This document shows, piece by piece, positions 49,589-61,639 of a stretch of 64,000 nt of DNA. The notes under the pieces were generated by a model. It worked only from the letters and a program-made list of their open reading frames with translations. It was not told the DNA's origin and searched no databases. This stretch comes from Nepenthes gracilis. Its lineage: Eukaryota > Streptophyta > Magnoliopsida > Caryophyllales > Nepenthaceae. The position numbers and the translations under genes were made by a program. Every line of letters begins with the position of its first letter. Position 1 is the first letter of the stretch. The stretch is from assembly GCA_033239525.1 (NCBI GenBank), contig BSYO01000034.1:2232001-2296000 (forward strand), written 5' to 3'.

Positions 49589-50125
49589 TGTTAGGTGCAA
49601 CTCATTTTTAACTCTAACAAGACCTTGTGCACCTCCGGCAAGGACTGTTAAAGACTGAATGGCCTTGTACGAACATCGATCCCTAAAACATTTGACATGT
49701 TATAATAGGATAAGGCAGTGAGCCTATGTAAGAGGATATGTTAGAACCTGCATGTAGTTAAAGATAATTGGTCACCTCTCTGGCTGGCAAGTATCATGTC
49801 TGTCACACTGCTTAGCTATATCTACCGTATCAAAAAAGCAGCTGTCATACTTAGAAAAAAGTTGACAAAATGAACGTTTATTGGCTAGTTGTATCCCATC
49901 GAGCCTCACAAAGAGCTCGATCATTCCACATCACGTGGCCTAACACGGGAGTTTTGTGATTGAATTCTAAGAGTTTATAAATCACTCTCCCTCTTAATCT
50001 ACTCAAACCGATACTAACTTAAGTATTAAAAAATTTTTTTCTGAAATAATAACCGATCCTCTTGACTTTTGATTATTGTAATGTGTAGGATCTAAATTAA
50101 GGTATTCGGAATTAAATCCTACATT
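49589..50125 (+). mobile_element. Decayed LTR, Gypsy-like
   Basis: Starts TGTTAGGTGCAAC after a purine-rich tract. The right part has AACTTAAGTATTAAAAAATT, then CGATCCTCTTGACTTTTGAT and TGTAATGTGTAGGATCTAA, the U5-like signature shared with other LTRs here. Likely TATA-like box: GTTTATAAATC at about 49973. No interior or PBS seen; the right end is approximate. Confidence 0.5.
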
Positions 50126-51440
50126 AGATAACTATCATTCTTGATAAATCTCCATTTTGATATGCATTAAACTCTTTAATTGCTTTACATATAAATACCA
50201 TAGTAGTAATAAAAGGAAGTTCTAAAATACACCCCACCCCCCATAAAAATATATGGGTGGTTGTGACATTGAGGGGATCAAATTCTAACTTTACACATAA
50301 TGAAATAATAACTTAGGTTAATTTTCTTCCTCTTTTGGGCTTCAATAAATTAAGACTCACTAGGTTAGGTGAGGAGTTGTTGATCCACATAGTTACTTTC
50401 ATAAATGAATTTTCTAATTATAGTGTTTATATTGAGCCTACTAAATTACTAAATATATGCATTCATAGAATGTGAGAAGAATATAATTAGAAATTCAAAA
50501 AGCGTATGCGAAGAAGAACGAAAAATGTGCATTATATAGTTTGTTTAGGGCGTGCTCTTATCCTAATGAACATTGCTTATTCTGTTATTTTATCAGTATC
50601 GGTGTACAATTATTTTAAGTCAGATCCAATAATAGCAAAAGGGTATTTACTTTGCGATCTGCTCTTAATACTTCAGAATATATAAGATGAGAACTCACTA
50701 CCCTATGCTGCGTAATTGAGTCTAACTTTATGATATTAAAATATTTATATGGATCGTTAGAATTATCATATTATTTTATATTTTTATAATACAGAAATAA
50801 ATATTATAAACAAACCTTAATCGATGTCTAAATTCTTTTGAAAAAATTACAAGTTAATTTATCTCCCTTTACCCTTCATATTGTTCCTATATGAAAATCA
50901 CTGAATTTATAAGAGAAAATATAATATATAGTTTTCTAGTGAAATAATTTAATTTAAAAATAATGGCAAGTTAATAAAACCTTCAAGCTCAAATGTGAAA
51001 AATCGTCCACTTATTATTTAAAAAAGAATCATTACTCTTCACTGATAAAAGGTAATTATGTCATTTACAAAAGATACAAATAATATTAGTTTTATTTATT
51101 TATTTATTATGGAATAAGAATATTAAATTTTATTGATAGGTAATTAATTTTTATTTTTTAAAAAATATTTTTTAAAAAGAAATTATGTTTTATCGTTTTT
51201 ATCAAATGAATTTGTATGATGTCTGTATATTATTTTTAAACTAAAATTTTTTTGAATGATCTCAATCAATTTTTTAAGATTTTTGTTTTTTGGGTGAAAC
51301 GCCCACCTTATAATTTTAATTTTAAATTGTTTGAAAAGTTGTAAAATCAATTATATATGATTGTCCCATTTAAATATTTAAATTATTATATCTATACTAT
51401 TATTTTAAATTTAGATATTTAAATTTAATGGATACGGCTA
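50126..51440. other. AT-rich non-coding stretch
   Basis: Nothing recognisable beyond A/T-rich DNA. Confidence 0.5.
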
Positions 51441-51599
51441 GAAACGAATCGGCTCAATACTCAAGCAAATAATAGGCCTAAATGCCGGCGGTTCAACAGT
51501 AGATATTATAAAACCCATCAGGTAATAGTGTACAAACACATGAACCAAATTGATGCGTGCACCGTTGATGAAGGTCACGCCGGAAGAACAGCAGGGATG

Positions 51600-53221
51600 A
51601 CAACTAGTGGAGTGGACGGGAAGGGGGAGTCCGGCAGAGGAGAAGTCTAGGGAAGAGGGGAAGTGTCGAGGGAGAGAGACAGAGAAGAGGAAAAGGGGAA
51701 ATCGAGGGAGAGGAAGTGCGAGAGGGAAAATAGATGGAAAATATCTTCGCCTTCTCATTAATAACAAAATATTAAACGGGAACACACGGTTACGGGAAGG
51801 GATAACGGAAAACGGAGGTTTGAGCACGTTACATTGCCGTCCCATCAAATCGACTTGTCCTCAAGGTCAAACGGCTCATGTGGACCCGCACCACAATCTA
51901 ATAACTTATACTCCAATCGATATTATTATAGCATTCTCTTCAGGACAAAGGGTTATTTTTACATATAGCAAAACTCTCCAAGCTCTTCATAGGGTCCATG
52001 ATGCAAAATATCCAACAATCAACATGGGCACATCGTCTATTGATTCCTTCAAATTCACAACTCACAGAGGAACAACCAACCAAACAATACATCTTTTTTA
52101 TAGAGTGGGTAGATCTGGTAAATCAACTCCTCCCCATATAATCACGTGATGAATTTCACCATCAATATAAGAGTCATGAAGAAAGAAAAAGTCACTCAAA
52201 CCTAGCTGCACTTTGGAACATAAGTAATGGATTCATCCAAATGAACACAAAATAAGAGTCACTCCAACTGCTCAGCACTTTCCTTGCCAAGCCACGCCAT
52301 TCTTTTTCTCCTCTTTCATTATTTCAATAACTCCACAAAGATCTTGGGTAACTCAGCCCTCCAACCCTCCTTTGTATATATCTCATTTCCATCATCTTCA
52401 AATCTCACATTCATATTTTTATATCTCAATCGCACAAATGAATGAAGTTTCTCCCTTTCACAAGAAAGCCTCCATGTAAAGGACAAATAATAGAATTTGA
52501 GCCAAGAGGAAATGTGATCAAGACTTTTTCTTTATAACAAAGCTAGTTGTTCTCGGTTTGGCAACGCACACTATTTTCATCAAGACCCAAAGCAGGAGTC
52601 CATCCATTTATTTTATCAGCAACTTTGTTTGATTAAATCGATATTCAGAAACTATGAAAATCAGATATAGTTTGCTAGGTTATTCACAACGAATCTCCAT
52701 GCGTGATAGCAAGCTTAAGCTCTCCAATGCTATTGCTTCATCCAAATTTTCTTAAAGCTTCATTGATATATTGGAATTCCATATAGAGAAGGATATTTGT
52801 AGTCCATGTTATCGAGACACATTAAATTGGGAATGCATTTTATATAACATATTAAACAATATATATAGGCCGATTATATTAATTAAATAATAGTTTAAAA
52901 AATTTTAAATATAATTAAATATAATTTTTAATCTATCTTTGAATAGTTAAATTTTATTTGTCAAATTATTAAAGTATATTTTTTTAAAAAATAGTTATTA
53001 ATTGAAAAATATTATTTTATATAAATAAAATATAAATTAAAATTGAGATAAGTAATAATAGTAACAAAAGTAATTACGAAGAGAACAATAAATGTCAGAC
53101 AAAAGAAAAGAAATAGAACTGTAAGCTGCCCAAATTAAATAATTTAACTTATAAAGTTTAAATTTTATATAATTAAAAAAATAGTATAATTGACATTTTG
53201 TACATATAAATTATTATTTAA
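51600..53221. repeat. Segmental duplication, copy A
   Basis: Matches copy B (54150-55382) in three collinear blocks: 51609-51830 with 54160-54370 (GA-rich, ending GGGATAACGGAAAACGGA); 52060-52430 with 54570-54800 (CAACCAACCAAACAATA, CATTTCCATCATCTTCAAAT); and 52808-53221 with 54978-55382 (nearly identical AT-rich tail). Copy A has about 370 more bases in its middle. The 180-codon frame at 51607-52149 is not conserved as a frame in copy B, so probably not a gene. Confidence 0.8.
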
Positions 53222-54149
53222 GCTTCATTATATGGAATGATAGGCACTGATTCAAGAATGGCTAGCAATTTTGCTTGTCCAATTATCGGGTATAATAAGA
53301 TTCGATGGAGTCTTGTATTTGAAGAAAAATGCGTGCGGCGCCGAAAATGGAAGGAATCTTGATTTGAGCTGAGGACCTCCTGGTCTGGTTCTCTTGACCC
53401 TGACAATCAGAGAGTAGAGGAGCCATTGTCGATTCTTTCCACACGAGCATGGATTCTTTCCACAAGAATTCAACAACAACAAACAAGAGGAAATCATGCA
53501 CAGTGATGCTTGAGCAAGAGTCGATTCTTTCAGCCGTAGCGCCTCATCATCTCCACCGAGGCTACCAAGACCCGACAATTTCACAGCCAATTGACGCTTT
53601 GTCTGCCTGATTCCCCAAGGACGGCAAACGAGGGATGGAAGAACTAGTTCAGTGGGGTGGATGCGTGAGGTTGTTGAAGGTGTACTTGGTTCAAGGTAGG
53701 GAAAATGTAAGTGGGTGGTTCGAATCAGGTGATAATGAGGAGGAAACGATTCGAGCAAAGCAGGTGATGGTACGGAGCTCAAGTAATTGAAGTGTGAGGA
53801 AAATTTGCAAAATGGAAGCCGAAATCGGTGATGAAGTCAAGACAACGAAAGTTGTAGTTGAAATTTGTTCGGGGATGAGAGAAGATCAATTCGAGACGGG
53901 TGGTGGTGGAAACAACGGTGGAGGGAATGAATGGGAGATGCGAGATGAGCTCTATCACGATCGTGGGAGAGAACGAAGGACTTCATCAAGTGAGTTCCGG
54001 ATCCTCAATGGCCGTGTTGTTCGACGCCTTCTCGAGTTTCTTCACTCTATCGTGTGTGGATGGAAGCAGAGAAAGGGGAGTTGATCGTCTCCTCTGTGTT
54101 TCTCAATGAAAGCACCTTCAATGCTGCAGATTCAAGGTCACGCCCTAAG
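53222..54149. other. Spacer between the two segmental copies, unassigned balanced-composition DNA
   Basis: GC content is higher than the flanks. The longest frame (minus, 176 codons, 53252-53782) and a plus frame (53794-54084) show no domain I recognise. It might be a worn retroelement 5' region or gene relic. No splice-consistent exon chain found. Confidence 0.35.
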
Positions 54150-55382
54150 GAGGATGCAAGGAGGACGGAAGGGGGAGTCCGACAGAGGGAGAAGATGAAG
54201 ATCGAGGGAGAGAGACAGAGAAGAGGAAAAGGGAAATCGAGGGAGAGGAAGAGAGGGAAAATAGATGGAAAATATCCCTTTCATACTAGCCTAACAAAGT
54301 GATATATCTTATACGGGAACACACTTGCTGGGAAGGGATAACGGAAAACGGATAAAACGGTTTGAGTACTAACACAAATGGGGCGAATAGTCAAATATTA
54401 AATGATGATAATGAGTTTCTTAATAGTTAGATACAGAGGGCGATTAAGTCAATCCAATAACTTATAGCAAAACGATCTTATTATTGAATTGAGATGACCG
54501 TTACATATATATAAATAACGTCCCTCATTAATGATGCGAAATAGTATCGTGCACACGTATTGATTTCAGACGCGCAACCAACCAAACAATATCTCTTTTT
54601 ATAAATAAAGCCCTCCCCCAACGAAGAGGGAAAAGAGGAAGAAAGAGAGAGAGAAAAAAAAACAAAAGTCACTCAAACGAGTGCACAAAAATAGAAGTCA
54701 CTCATCCAAGTATACAAAAAAGACTATTACCCTCCATGTATATACTTATTTCCATCATCTTCAAATTCTCACATTCATTTTCTTATATCTTTCACATTTG
54801 AATAAAAAGATCACCAATTTGAATGTCGAATAATATATTGGAGAGTAAATCTCGTATACTTCTTATCTTTAATTTATTTTATTGTAGTACACAAGATCCA
54901 TATTCAAAATTATAAAAATCAATGAATTTATTATTCAAACGTCGAGTGTGCGACTTCTAATTCGTATATTAATTTGGGTTATCAAGACACATTAAATTTA
55001 ATTTATGTGACATATTAAACAATATATATAGGCCGTTTATTTTAATTAAATAATAGTTTAAAAAAATTCAAATATAATTAAATATAATTTTTAATCTATC
55101 TTTGAATAGTCAAATTCTATTTGTCAAATTATTAAAATATATGTTTTAAAAAAGAGTTATTAATTAAAAAATATTATTTTATATAAATAAAATATAAATT
55201 AAAATTGAGATAAATAATGATAGTAACAAGAGTAATTACGAAGAGAACGATAAATGTCAGACAAAAGAAAAGAAAAAGAACCATAAGCTACCCAAATTAA
55301 ATAATTTAACTTATAAAGTTTAAATTTTATATAATTAAAAAAATAGTATAATTGACATTTTGTTCATATCAATTATTATTTA
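54150..55382. repeat. Segmental duplication, copy B
   Basis: Collinear with copy A as described there. The last 400 bases (from TTATCAAGACACATTAAATT to TATCAATTATTATTTAA) are the best preserved. Between its blocks lies a weak U5-like signature (GTAAATCTCGTATACTTCTT, TGTAGTACACAAGATCC at about 54845-54905), suggesting the duplicated unit itself may be LTR-derived. Confidence 0.75.
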
Positions 55383-57912
55383 ACATATATTTAATGTTTT
55401 TGTTTTTTAATTATTAATTATTTACTTTAATGTACATTTCGACTAACCACCTATCATTAAAGCTTGCCAAGCCACCAGTCTCGCTGCCAACAAATTCCAC
55501 AGCAATTTATAAACTGCACGGTCTAATTATAAAAAAGGTGTCTTTGGAATAATTTTGAAAATTTGTAAATTAAACATTTCAATAAAGTTTTTAAATTGTC
55601 TATTTGATTTTATAAAAATTTAAATAAAAAACCAATGAAAATAAAAAATAAATATTTTTTATTTGTTTATATTTTTTTATAAAAAAATTATGCAAAAAAA
55701 AATACGTTTCTGGTATCAATATTTTTGTTTGATTTTCTAGCAAAAAATAAAATAAAAAAAATACTATGAACTGTTGATGCTATAATTTTTATATTTTTAA
55801 ATATTTTTTTATTATAATTTTTATTAAACAATGAATCACAAAAAAAAATATGTTTTTTTATATTTTTCTATATTTTAAATTTTTTTAATTAGATAGTCAT
55901 TGAAAATTTCTGTAACTTGCTCTGAATTGATATAATATATAAATTATAAGAAATTACATTTTTAAAAAATAAAAATAAATTATAATATTTTTTTCTAAAA
56001 AAATAAAAATAAACACCACTGAACCCACTTTCGGCCACAGTGAAGGCTTCATGAGTGAATTAATTATGGTCTACTGCTGCCCTAAGGGACAATTTTTAGG
56101 TCTTTTTATTTTATTTAGAAAAGTTGATTGTGCAAATATATATATTGTAAATGTTTTTGATATTGTTGCATTTTTTAATTTAAATTATTATACGGATTAG
56201 AAATTCAAATCCTATTTGAAATAGGTTCGATTTTTGTATACTCAAATCTAAATTCTGTGTAACATAAAAACACAATAAAATGATTGACGAGATTAACTCA
56301 CCGATATATCAATATTTACCTTTTATAAAGAAAAAATATGATGTAAATTAAAAATTAAATTAACTTTATATTGGAGCTTGTGCTTTTCTGAAAACATTTT
56401 AAAAAGAAAGAAAAATGTTTTTTTCAGAGAGTTTTATGAGATTTTTCTTTTTTCCTTTTTCTGGATGTGGCGATCTAAGAGGTTGAGGATGGCGCCCCCT
56501 TCAACCACTTTTCCAATCGTAAGCAAATGGTCTGAATGGCCTTAGAGATATTGCTCATTCTCATTACAAGCACTTGTACACATGGATCAGGATGGTTGTC
56601 CATCTTACTGTCCACAGGATGGTAATTGCCACATGAAGTAGCATCTCTAAGTGGGGCACTGATCGAGTGTTCACCATATTGTAATTATTGAAAGTGTATT
56701 AATCAGATTTTTAATCAATTCTTACAGATGGCGTCAACGTTGCATCCTCGGAGACTGGACCCGCTTTGAATAATATTTGAATCCCTAATTCGTACAGTAA
56801 TTCGAATTTGAAAACGCAACAGATATAATTTATGAATTATAAGTTTTTGACAGTAAAAAAAAAAAAAATCTTTAAAATAAATGGTGACTAAATTGATTGT
56901 AATCTCCAGTAGATAAATAAATTCCCTAGCTTTACCCTTTATTTAATTATTTTTTATTTATAAAATTAATAACTAGTAAAAAATAGAGTACTTTTAAGTA
57001 TTTTATCAAACAAACTAATTATGTGGTAGTTGCGCGAATTTGAGGGTCAAAAATCTATTAAGAAGATGAACTTGATAAATTTTTAATCTCCATTATTAAA
57101 TAAAAATATAATGGCAGAGATAAAAATATAAAATAATTATGCATGTTATTTTTTTTTATAGATTTACTTTTACAATATTAACACCTTAACCTAATAGTAA
57201 ACATAAAAAATAAAAAAAAACCATTTAGATTGTTTTTTTTTTTAATTTAAATTTAAGATTTTAAAATATTTAGCAAAAATTAAAATAAAACAAATAATAT
57301 ATTTTTCATTAAAAAAGAAATTTTTATTTCATCCGCATATTTTTATAAAGCAATATTACATATAGAATATAAGTATTATTTTTTGAAAATAAATCTTACA
57401 TACCAAAATAGAAAACCTTAATATTTCTACAAAAATTCAAATCTATAAGATTCATTACTTCTAAACTATAATTCATCAAGAAAATCTCCATTATTTGTAT
57501 AATATTAATATTTATTAAATAATTAATCTAATAATAATTTTAAAAAATAACTATTTAGATGATTATCTTTAAATTTTAAATCTATTTTGCTATATTTTTT
57601 TCATTAAATAAATAAAAAAGATATATTTAATGTACTGATTCATTTAAGTTGATGAATAGCTTGATTAGATTTATTATAATAATGACACTTTTGCATGCCA
57701 TAATAATAGATTAGGGAATTCTACTTTTCTTAATAAAAAGCAGGAGTTGCTTTCCTTTTTATGACCACTCGATTAAAATTTAAACGTCATAATTAAATAC
57801 AAAAATAATTATAATTTTTATAATATTAATATATATTTAATATTAAATCTAATATAAAAAATATAATAAAATAACTATTTAAATAATATTATTAAATATT
57901 TAAATTTAAATT
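55383..57912. other. AT-rich non-coding stretch with a possible LTR tail
   Basis: 56690-56822 ends in AATTCGAATTTGAAAACGCA with ACA, and carries an ATCCTCGGAGACTGGACCCG segment, recalling the U5 ends of other LTRs, but the rest of an LTR is not evident. No gene otherwise. Confidence 0.4.
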
Positions 57913-57962
57913 TAATGCGTCATAAATCCGAGTAAGTTGTCGATGGATTCGGGTACAATTGG

Positions 57963-59067
57963 TGTTGGGGTTCAACACCGGGATCCACTGATCCGGTAGT
58001 AGCGGAAAATTTGAACCCCCTAGTCATAATCAGCCACCATTTAGTAGGAACAATGAATACAAGAATTGCACAATTTTTTTTACGTGGAAACCCCTTTGCA
58101 TATTGAAAGGAAAAAATTACGGGATACAAAGTCCACTATGTAAATTGGTTATAAAAATTTAGAGACAAAAAAAGAACTACTCTCCACTACACAAGCCCTA
58201 AAAAAAAACCAGAAGAATGGAGAACGAGAATATAAAGATCTCACACTTTGTATTTCACTCACTGCTATCTTTTTCTTTCACTCTTTCTCTCTTCACCATG
58301 ATGCTCTCTACTTTCTCATTTTACAAGTATTGGTGCGCCGTTTCACCCGCACTCATGCGGCCAGTGTACAGTGCCCCTTGTATTATCTCCCACACTAACC
58401 TAGTGCAATCCGCACCCTGGGTGTCTTCACACACCCACACACTTGGTGGTTTTTCTCTCATTCTGATATTGTCTCATACACTCCTGAAACTCATGGTATT
58501 CTTATATAGACGTCTTAGCTCGACCTAATTCCATCTGCCCAGTTGGTCATTTTACAGATAATTGTTGTCATATTTTCACTAATTTTTGAGCTTCCTGTAG
58601 GCCCATGTCCTACAAGACGGCGCATGCTCTGCAATGTGTAGACGTATGCTTTGCAACCCAACTGCCAACCTATCGACAAATCCTGGAAAAACATCTGTCC
58701 GCTACTACTACCGCCACTTTTCACTTGGCTTTACTACACCCATTACTCACCGGTCAATTATCCGCTGACCGCTATCTCGCCTCCACCGATCAACCTCCCG
58801 CTGATCATATTCTCATTGTCCGCGTCATCCAACAATACTCCTATAACCTGGGGATGGTCAACCTCCTATTGACAGATTCAATTCAGTCTCTTCAATCGGG
58901 TCAACTTGTTGACCGACATATTACCTTTTAGCCGGTCAACCTCCATTGATCGTCTTCAGCATTCATCCGGACTTCCACCGAACGAACTCCGTCATTTGTT
59001 CTCCGAAAATCCTCCGTTGACAAACCAATTTGTTGGGTTACCTATAAGAAAGTGATGAGATCTAATA
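57963..59067 (-). repeat. 3' LTR of the nested element
   Basis: Starts GTTGGGGTTCAACACC on the plus strand, and ends at ATCTAATA where the other LTR has ATCCAACA. Clearly diverged from its partner by substitutions and small indels throughout, so the insertion is not recent. Confidence 0.85.
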
Positions 59068-59645
59068 AACTTTCCCTCACGACCATGTGGGGAATACCTT
59101 TGCCTTTACCCAATAACCGTCATCGCCTGCCTTCGGGCTACTTCCTTTAATCGGGAATTCGGCGTTTGCCTCCACGCACGATACATTCTTTCTCCATACC
59201 GAACATGGAGTATTCCAACTCCCCTTTCAATCATTCTTTTCCCACCTCGAATTATTCTTCATTGCCTTACCCTCCCACCATTAGGCTCATCGGTTCGGCC
59301 ATCGGCCCTATTGGTTCCGCCATCGCTCTCCGCTGCCGCCCCTACTGCCCACCATCGTCCTACACAACTCCGCCTTTGGCTCACAAGCTCGTTGTGCTTT
59401 TTACCATTCCATCCAATTTCACACTAAATGACAAATTTCTCCACGATGGCACCAGATACACTTTGACCATCGTAGACCTCGACGGCTTTATTTCTACGGC
59501 ACTTCACTAGGTGACTTTCTCTTACGACGCTTCACTCCACTTTGGCAGTAGGTCAGCACTTTCGTAGGTAGCCCTTTTTGATTAGCACCCTCCGCAAGTA
59601 GCCCTACTCAGGCTTGGACCGATCTCAACTATCTCTAATACCACT

Positions 59646-60762
59646 TGTTGGGGTTCGACACTGAAATTCACCGATCCAATAATAGTAAAAAATTTGAACC
59701 CCCTCGTCATCATCAGCCACCATTTAGTAGGAATAAGGAATACAAAAATTGTATAGTATTTTTTACGTGGAAACCCCTTCGCATATCGAAAGGAAAAAGC
59801 TATGGGACATAAAGTCCACTATGTAAAATGGCTAGAAAAATTCAGAGACAGAATACAGCAACCTCATTGACTACACAAGCCTTAAAGGCAAAAATCGAAG
59901 AATAGAGAAGAGAATATAAAGACATCACACTTTGTATTTCACTCACCGCTATCTCTTTCTTCCACTCTTTCTCTTTTCACCATGATGCTCTCTACTTTCT
60001 CATTTTATAAGTATTGGTGAAAAGAAGTGCCATTTCACCCGCACTCATGCGGTCGGTGTACAGTGCCCATGGTATTATCTCCCACACTAACCCAGTGCAA
60101 TCCCCACCCTGGGTGTCTTCACACACCTACACACTTGGTGGTTTTTCACTCATTCTGATATCGTCTCATACACTCCTGAAACTCATGGTGTTTTTATATA
60201 GACGTCCGACTCCACCTAATTTCATCTCGGCTCAATCGTCATCTTGTAGATAATCAAGCCACGTCTTCACCAATTTTGGGCTTCCTGTGAGCCAATGCCC
60301 TACAAGACAGGCAGCATGCTCTACACATTATGCGACGCGTGCCCTGCAATCCAACTATCAGCCTGTCGACCAATCCTGGAAAGACATCTGTTCGCTGCCA
60401 GCCATCACTTTTCACGGTCTACTAGGCCTATTACTAAGCCGATTAACTTTCCGTTGACCATCCTCTACTTCCATCCGGTCAACCTCCCCATTAACTCATC
60501 TTCTACTATATGTCGATCCCATCCAAAGTACTCTATGTAGCCCTCGATGGTCAACCTCTTGTTGATTGGATTCAATCGCCCCTCTTCTTTAGTGGTCAAC
60601 TCCGGATCGGGACATATTGCATTTCAGCCGGTCAACCTCTATTGACCATCTTCAGCATTCATCCGAACTTTCACGAAATGAATTCTGTCATTTGCTCTCC
60701 GAAAATCCTCCAATGACAAACCAATTTGTTGGGTTACCCACAAGGAGTGACTAGATCCAACA
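59646..60762 (-). repeat. 5' LTR of the nested element
   Basis: Carries intact TGTTGG...CCAACA ends. The two LTRs share long collinear blocks, for example CAGCCACCATTTAGTAGGAA, TTACGTGGAAACCCCTT and GACAAACCAATTTGTTGGGT. Confidence 0.85.
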
Positions 60763-61639
60763 GTTGGATCTCTAGTACGAGCGAAGCGGACCTTGAATTC
60801 AATACTTCTTGATTTGGATCCTACACGTCACAATATAAGATGTCAAAAAAATGACGAAATTCGTTCCCTAATTTATCTTCCGACGTTTAAGTCAACAGCC
60901 ATTTTTTTGATATCAAGAATGCAGAAATAGAATTTATAGGAAATGATGCGGGGAAGGGGGATTTATTAGTTTGACTCAGAGGTGGCACTCGACGTGAAGC
61001 GAATTTTCGTGGTAGTACGTCCATTGAGAACGGCTTTTTAGAACACTAGGTCGGCAAAAAGTGAGCGATAGGAATGGAGAATAGCGCTTGTGGGCTCATT
61101 TCAGTGGGGTCACCAGCATTAGTTTAAGTACTCGATAGAGCATGCTTGCAAAGTTTGTCGCAAGGGCCTCTTATAACCTTGGGCCACTTGGACGGTCAAA
61201 ATAGCTGCCAACTGCCTAGAGTAAATTCGGCCGAACAACGTAAAGGTTGCAGGTACCAATTTAGACAACCGTGATTAGTTTATGGGACTCCTTAATTTCC
61301 TGGGAAGATGCTGCATACGGCAGATGTTGAGATTTTTATTATGGAAGATATGCTGAATTGAAAACTTTCTTTCCCGAAAAAATCATGATTTAAAAAAATA
61401 TTCAAGATCTAAATCGATTAAGGTAGGTAAATTATCATGCATCCGGTTTATTGTGGGATGGCTACCGGTCAGTAAAAACGTTAATCATTCTCTGGGCCAT
61501 TGGGCCGTATTTTTTTCTGATGTCATGCCTTCTGAGTTAGTCCATTTCTACTGTCCCACTAATAATGTCAATTTTTTAAAATCAATTCTCTAAATTCGCC
61601 TTTATCGAAATTATTTAAACTACTCACTAATCAATTTAA

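Larger units (their letters stand above)
57963..60762 (-). mobile_element. Complete non-autonomous LTR retroelement, nested
   Basis: Two directly repeated LTRs (left 57963-59067, right 59646-60762) enclose only 578 bp. On the minus strand the 5' LTR is the right one: it starts TGTTGGATC and ends CCCCAACA, giving 6-bp inverted ends TGTTGG/CCAACA. Just inside it, TGGTATTAGAG (59633-59643) matches the initiator-Met tRNA PBS form TGGTATCAGAG with one change. Before the other LTR lies the purine tract GTGAGGGAAAG (59070-59080). Flanks ATTGG and GTTGG agree at four of five bases. No gag, protease, RT or integrase is present; the 114-codon frame at 59166-59510 lies on the opposite strand to transcription. 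Confidence 0.85.
57913..61565 (-). mobile_element. Solo LTR of family B, split by a nested LTR element
   Basis: Removing the 2.8-kb insertion leaves about 850 bp that aligns, reversed, with the solo LTR at 19927-21061. 60780-60910 matches 20890-21000, and 57913-57962 matches 21010-21061 (CCAATTGTA.C.GAAT, then CTCGGATT). The outer 5' end near 61565 begins GTGGGACAG..AAATGGACTAAC, resembling GAGGACGACTAAAATGGGTT. Ends and target duplication are approximate. Confidence 0.65.

Noticed and set aside
51607..52149. 180-codon plus-strand frame, the longest in the window
   Set aside because: Not preserved in the duplicate copy at 54150-54700; the first part is a GA-rich low-complexity tract, with no domain or splice context.
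53252..53782. 176-codon minus-strand frame
   Set aside because: Overlaps several other frames, has no recognisable domain, no TATA or splice sites in consistent places, and ends in a repeat border. Left as unassigned DNA.
59166..59510. 114-codon frame inside the nested LTR element
   Set aside because: It is on the strand opposite to the PBS and polypurine tract and has no retroelement motif.
59633..59643. tRNA-like sequence TGGTATTAGAG
   Set aside because: Only the tRNA 3'-end complement is present, at the position of a primer-binding site beside an LTR. Not a tRNA gene.
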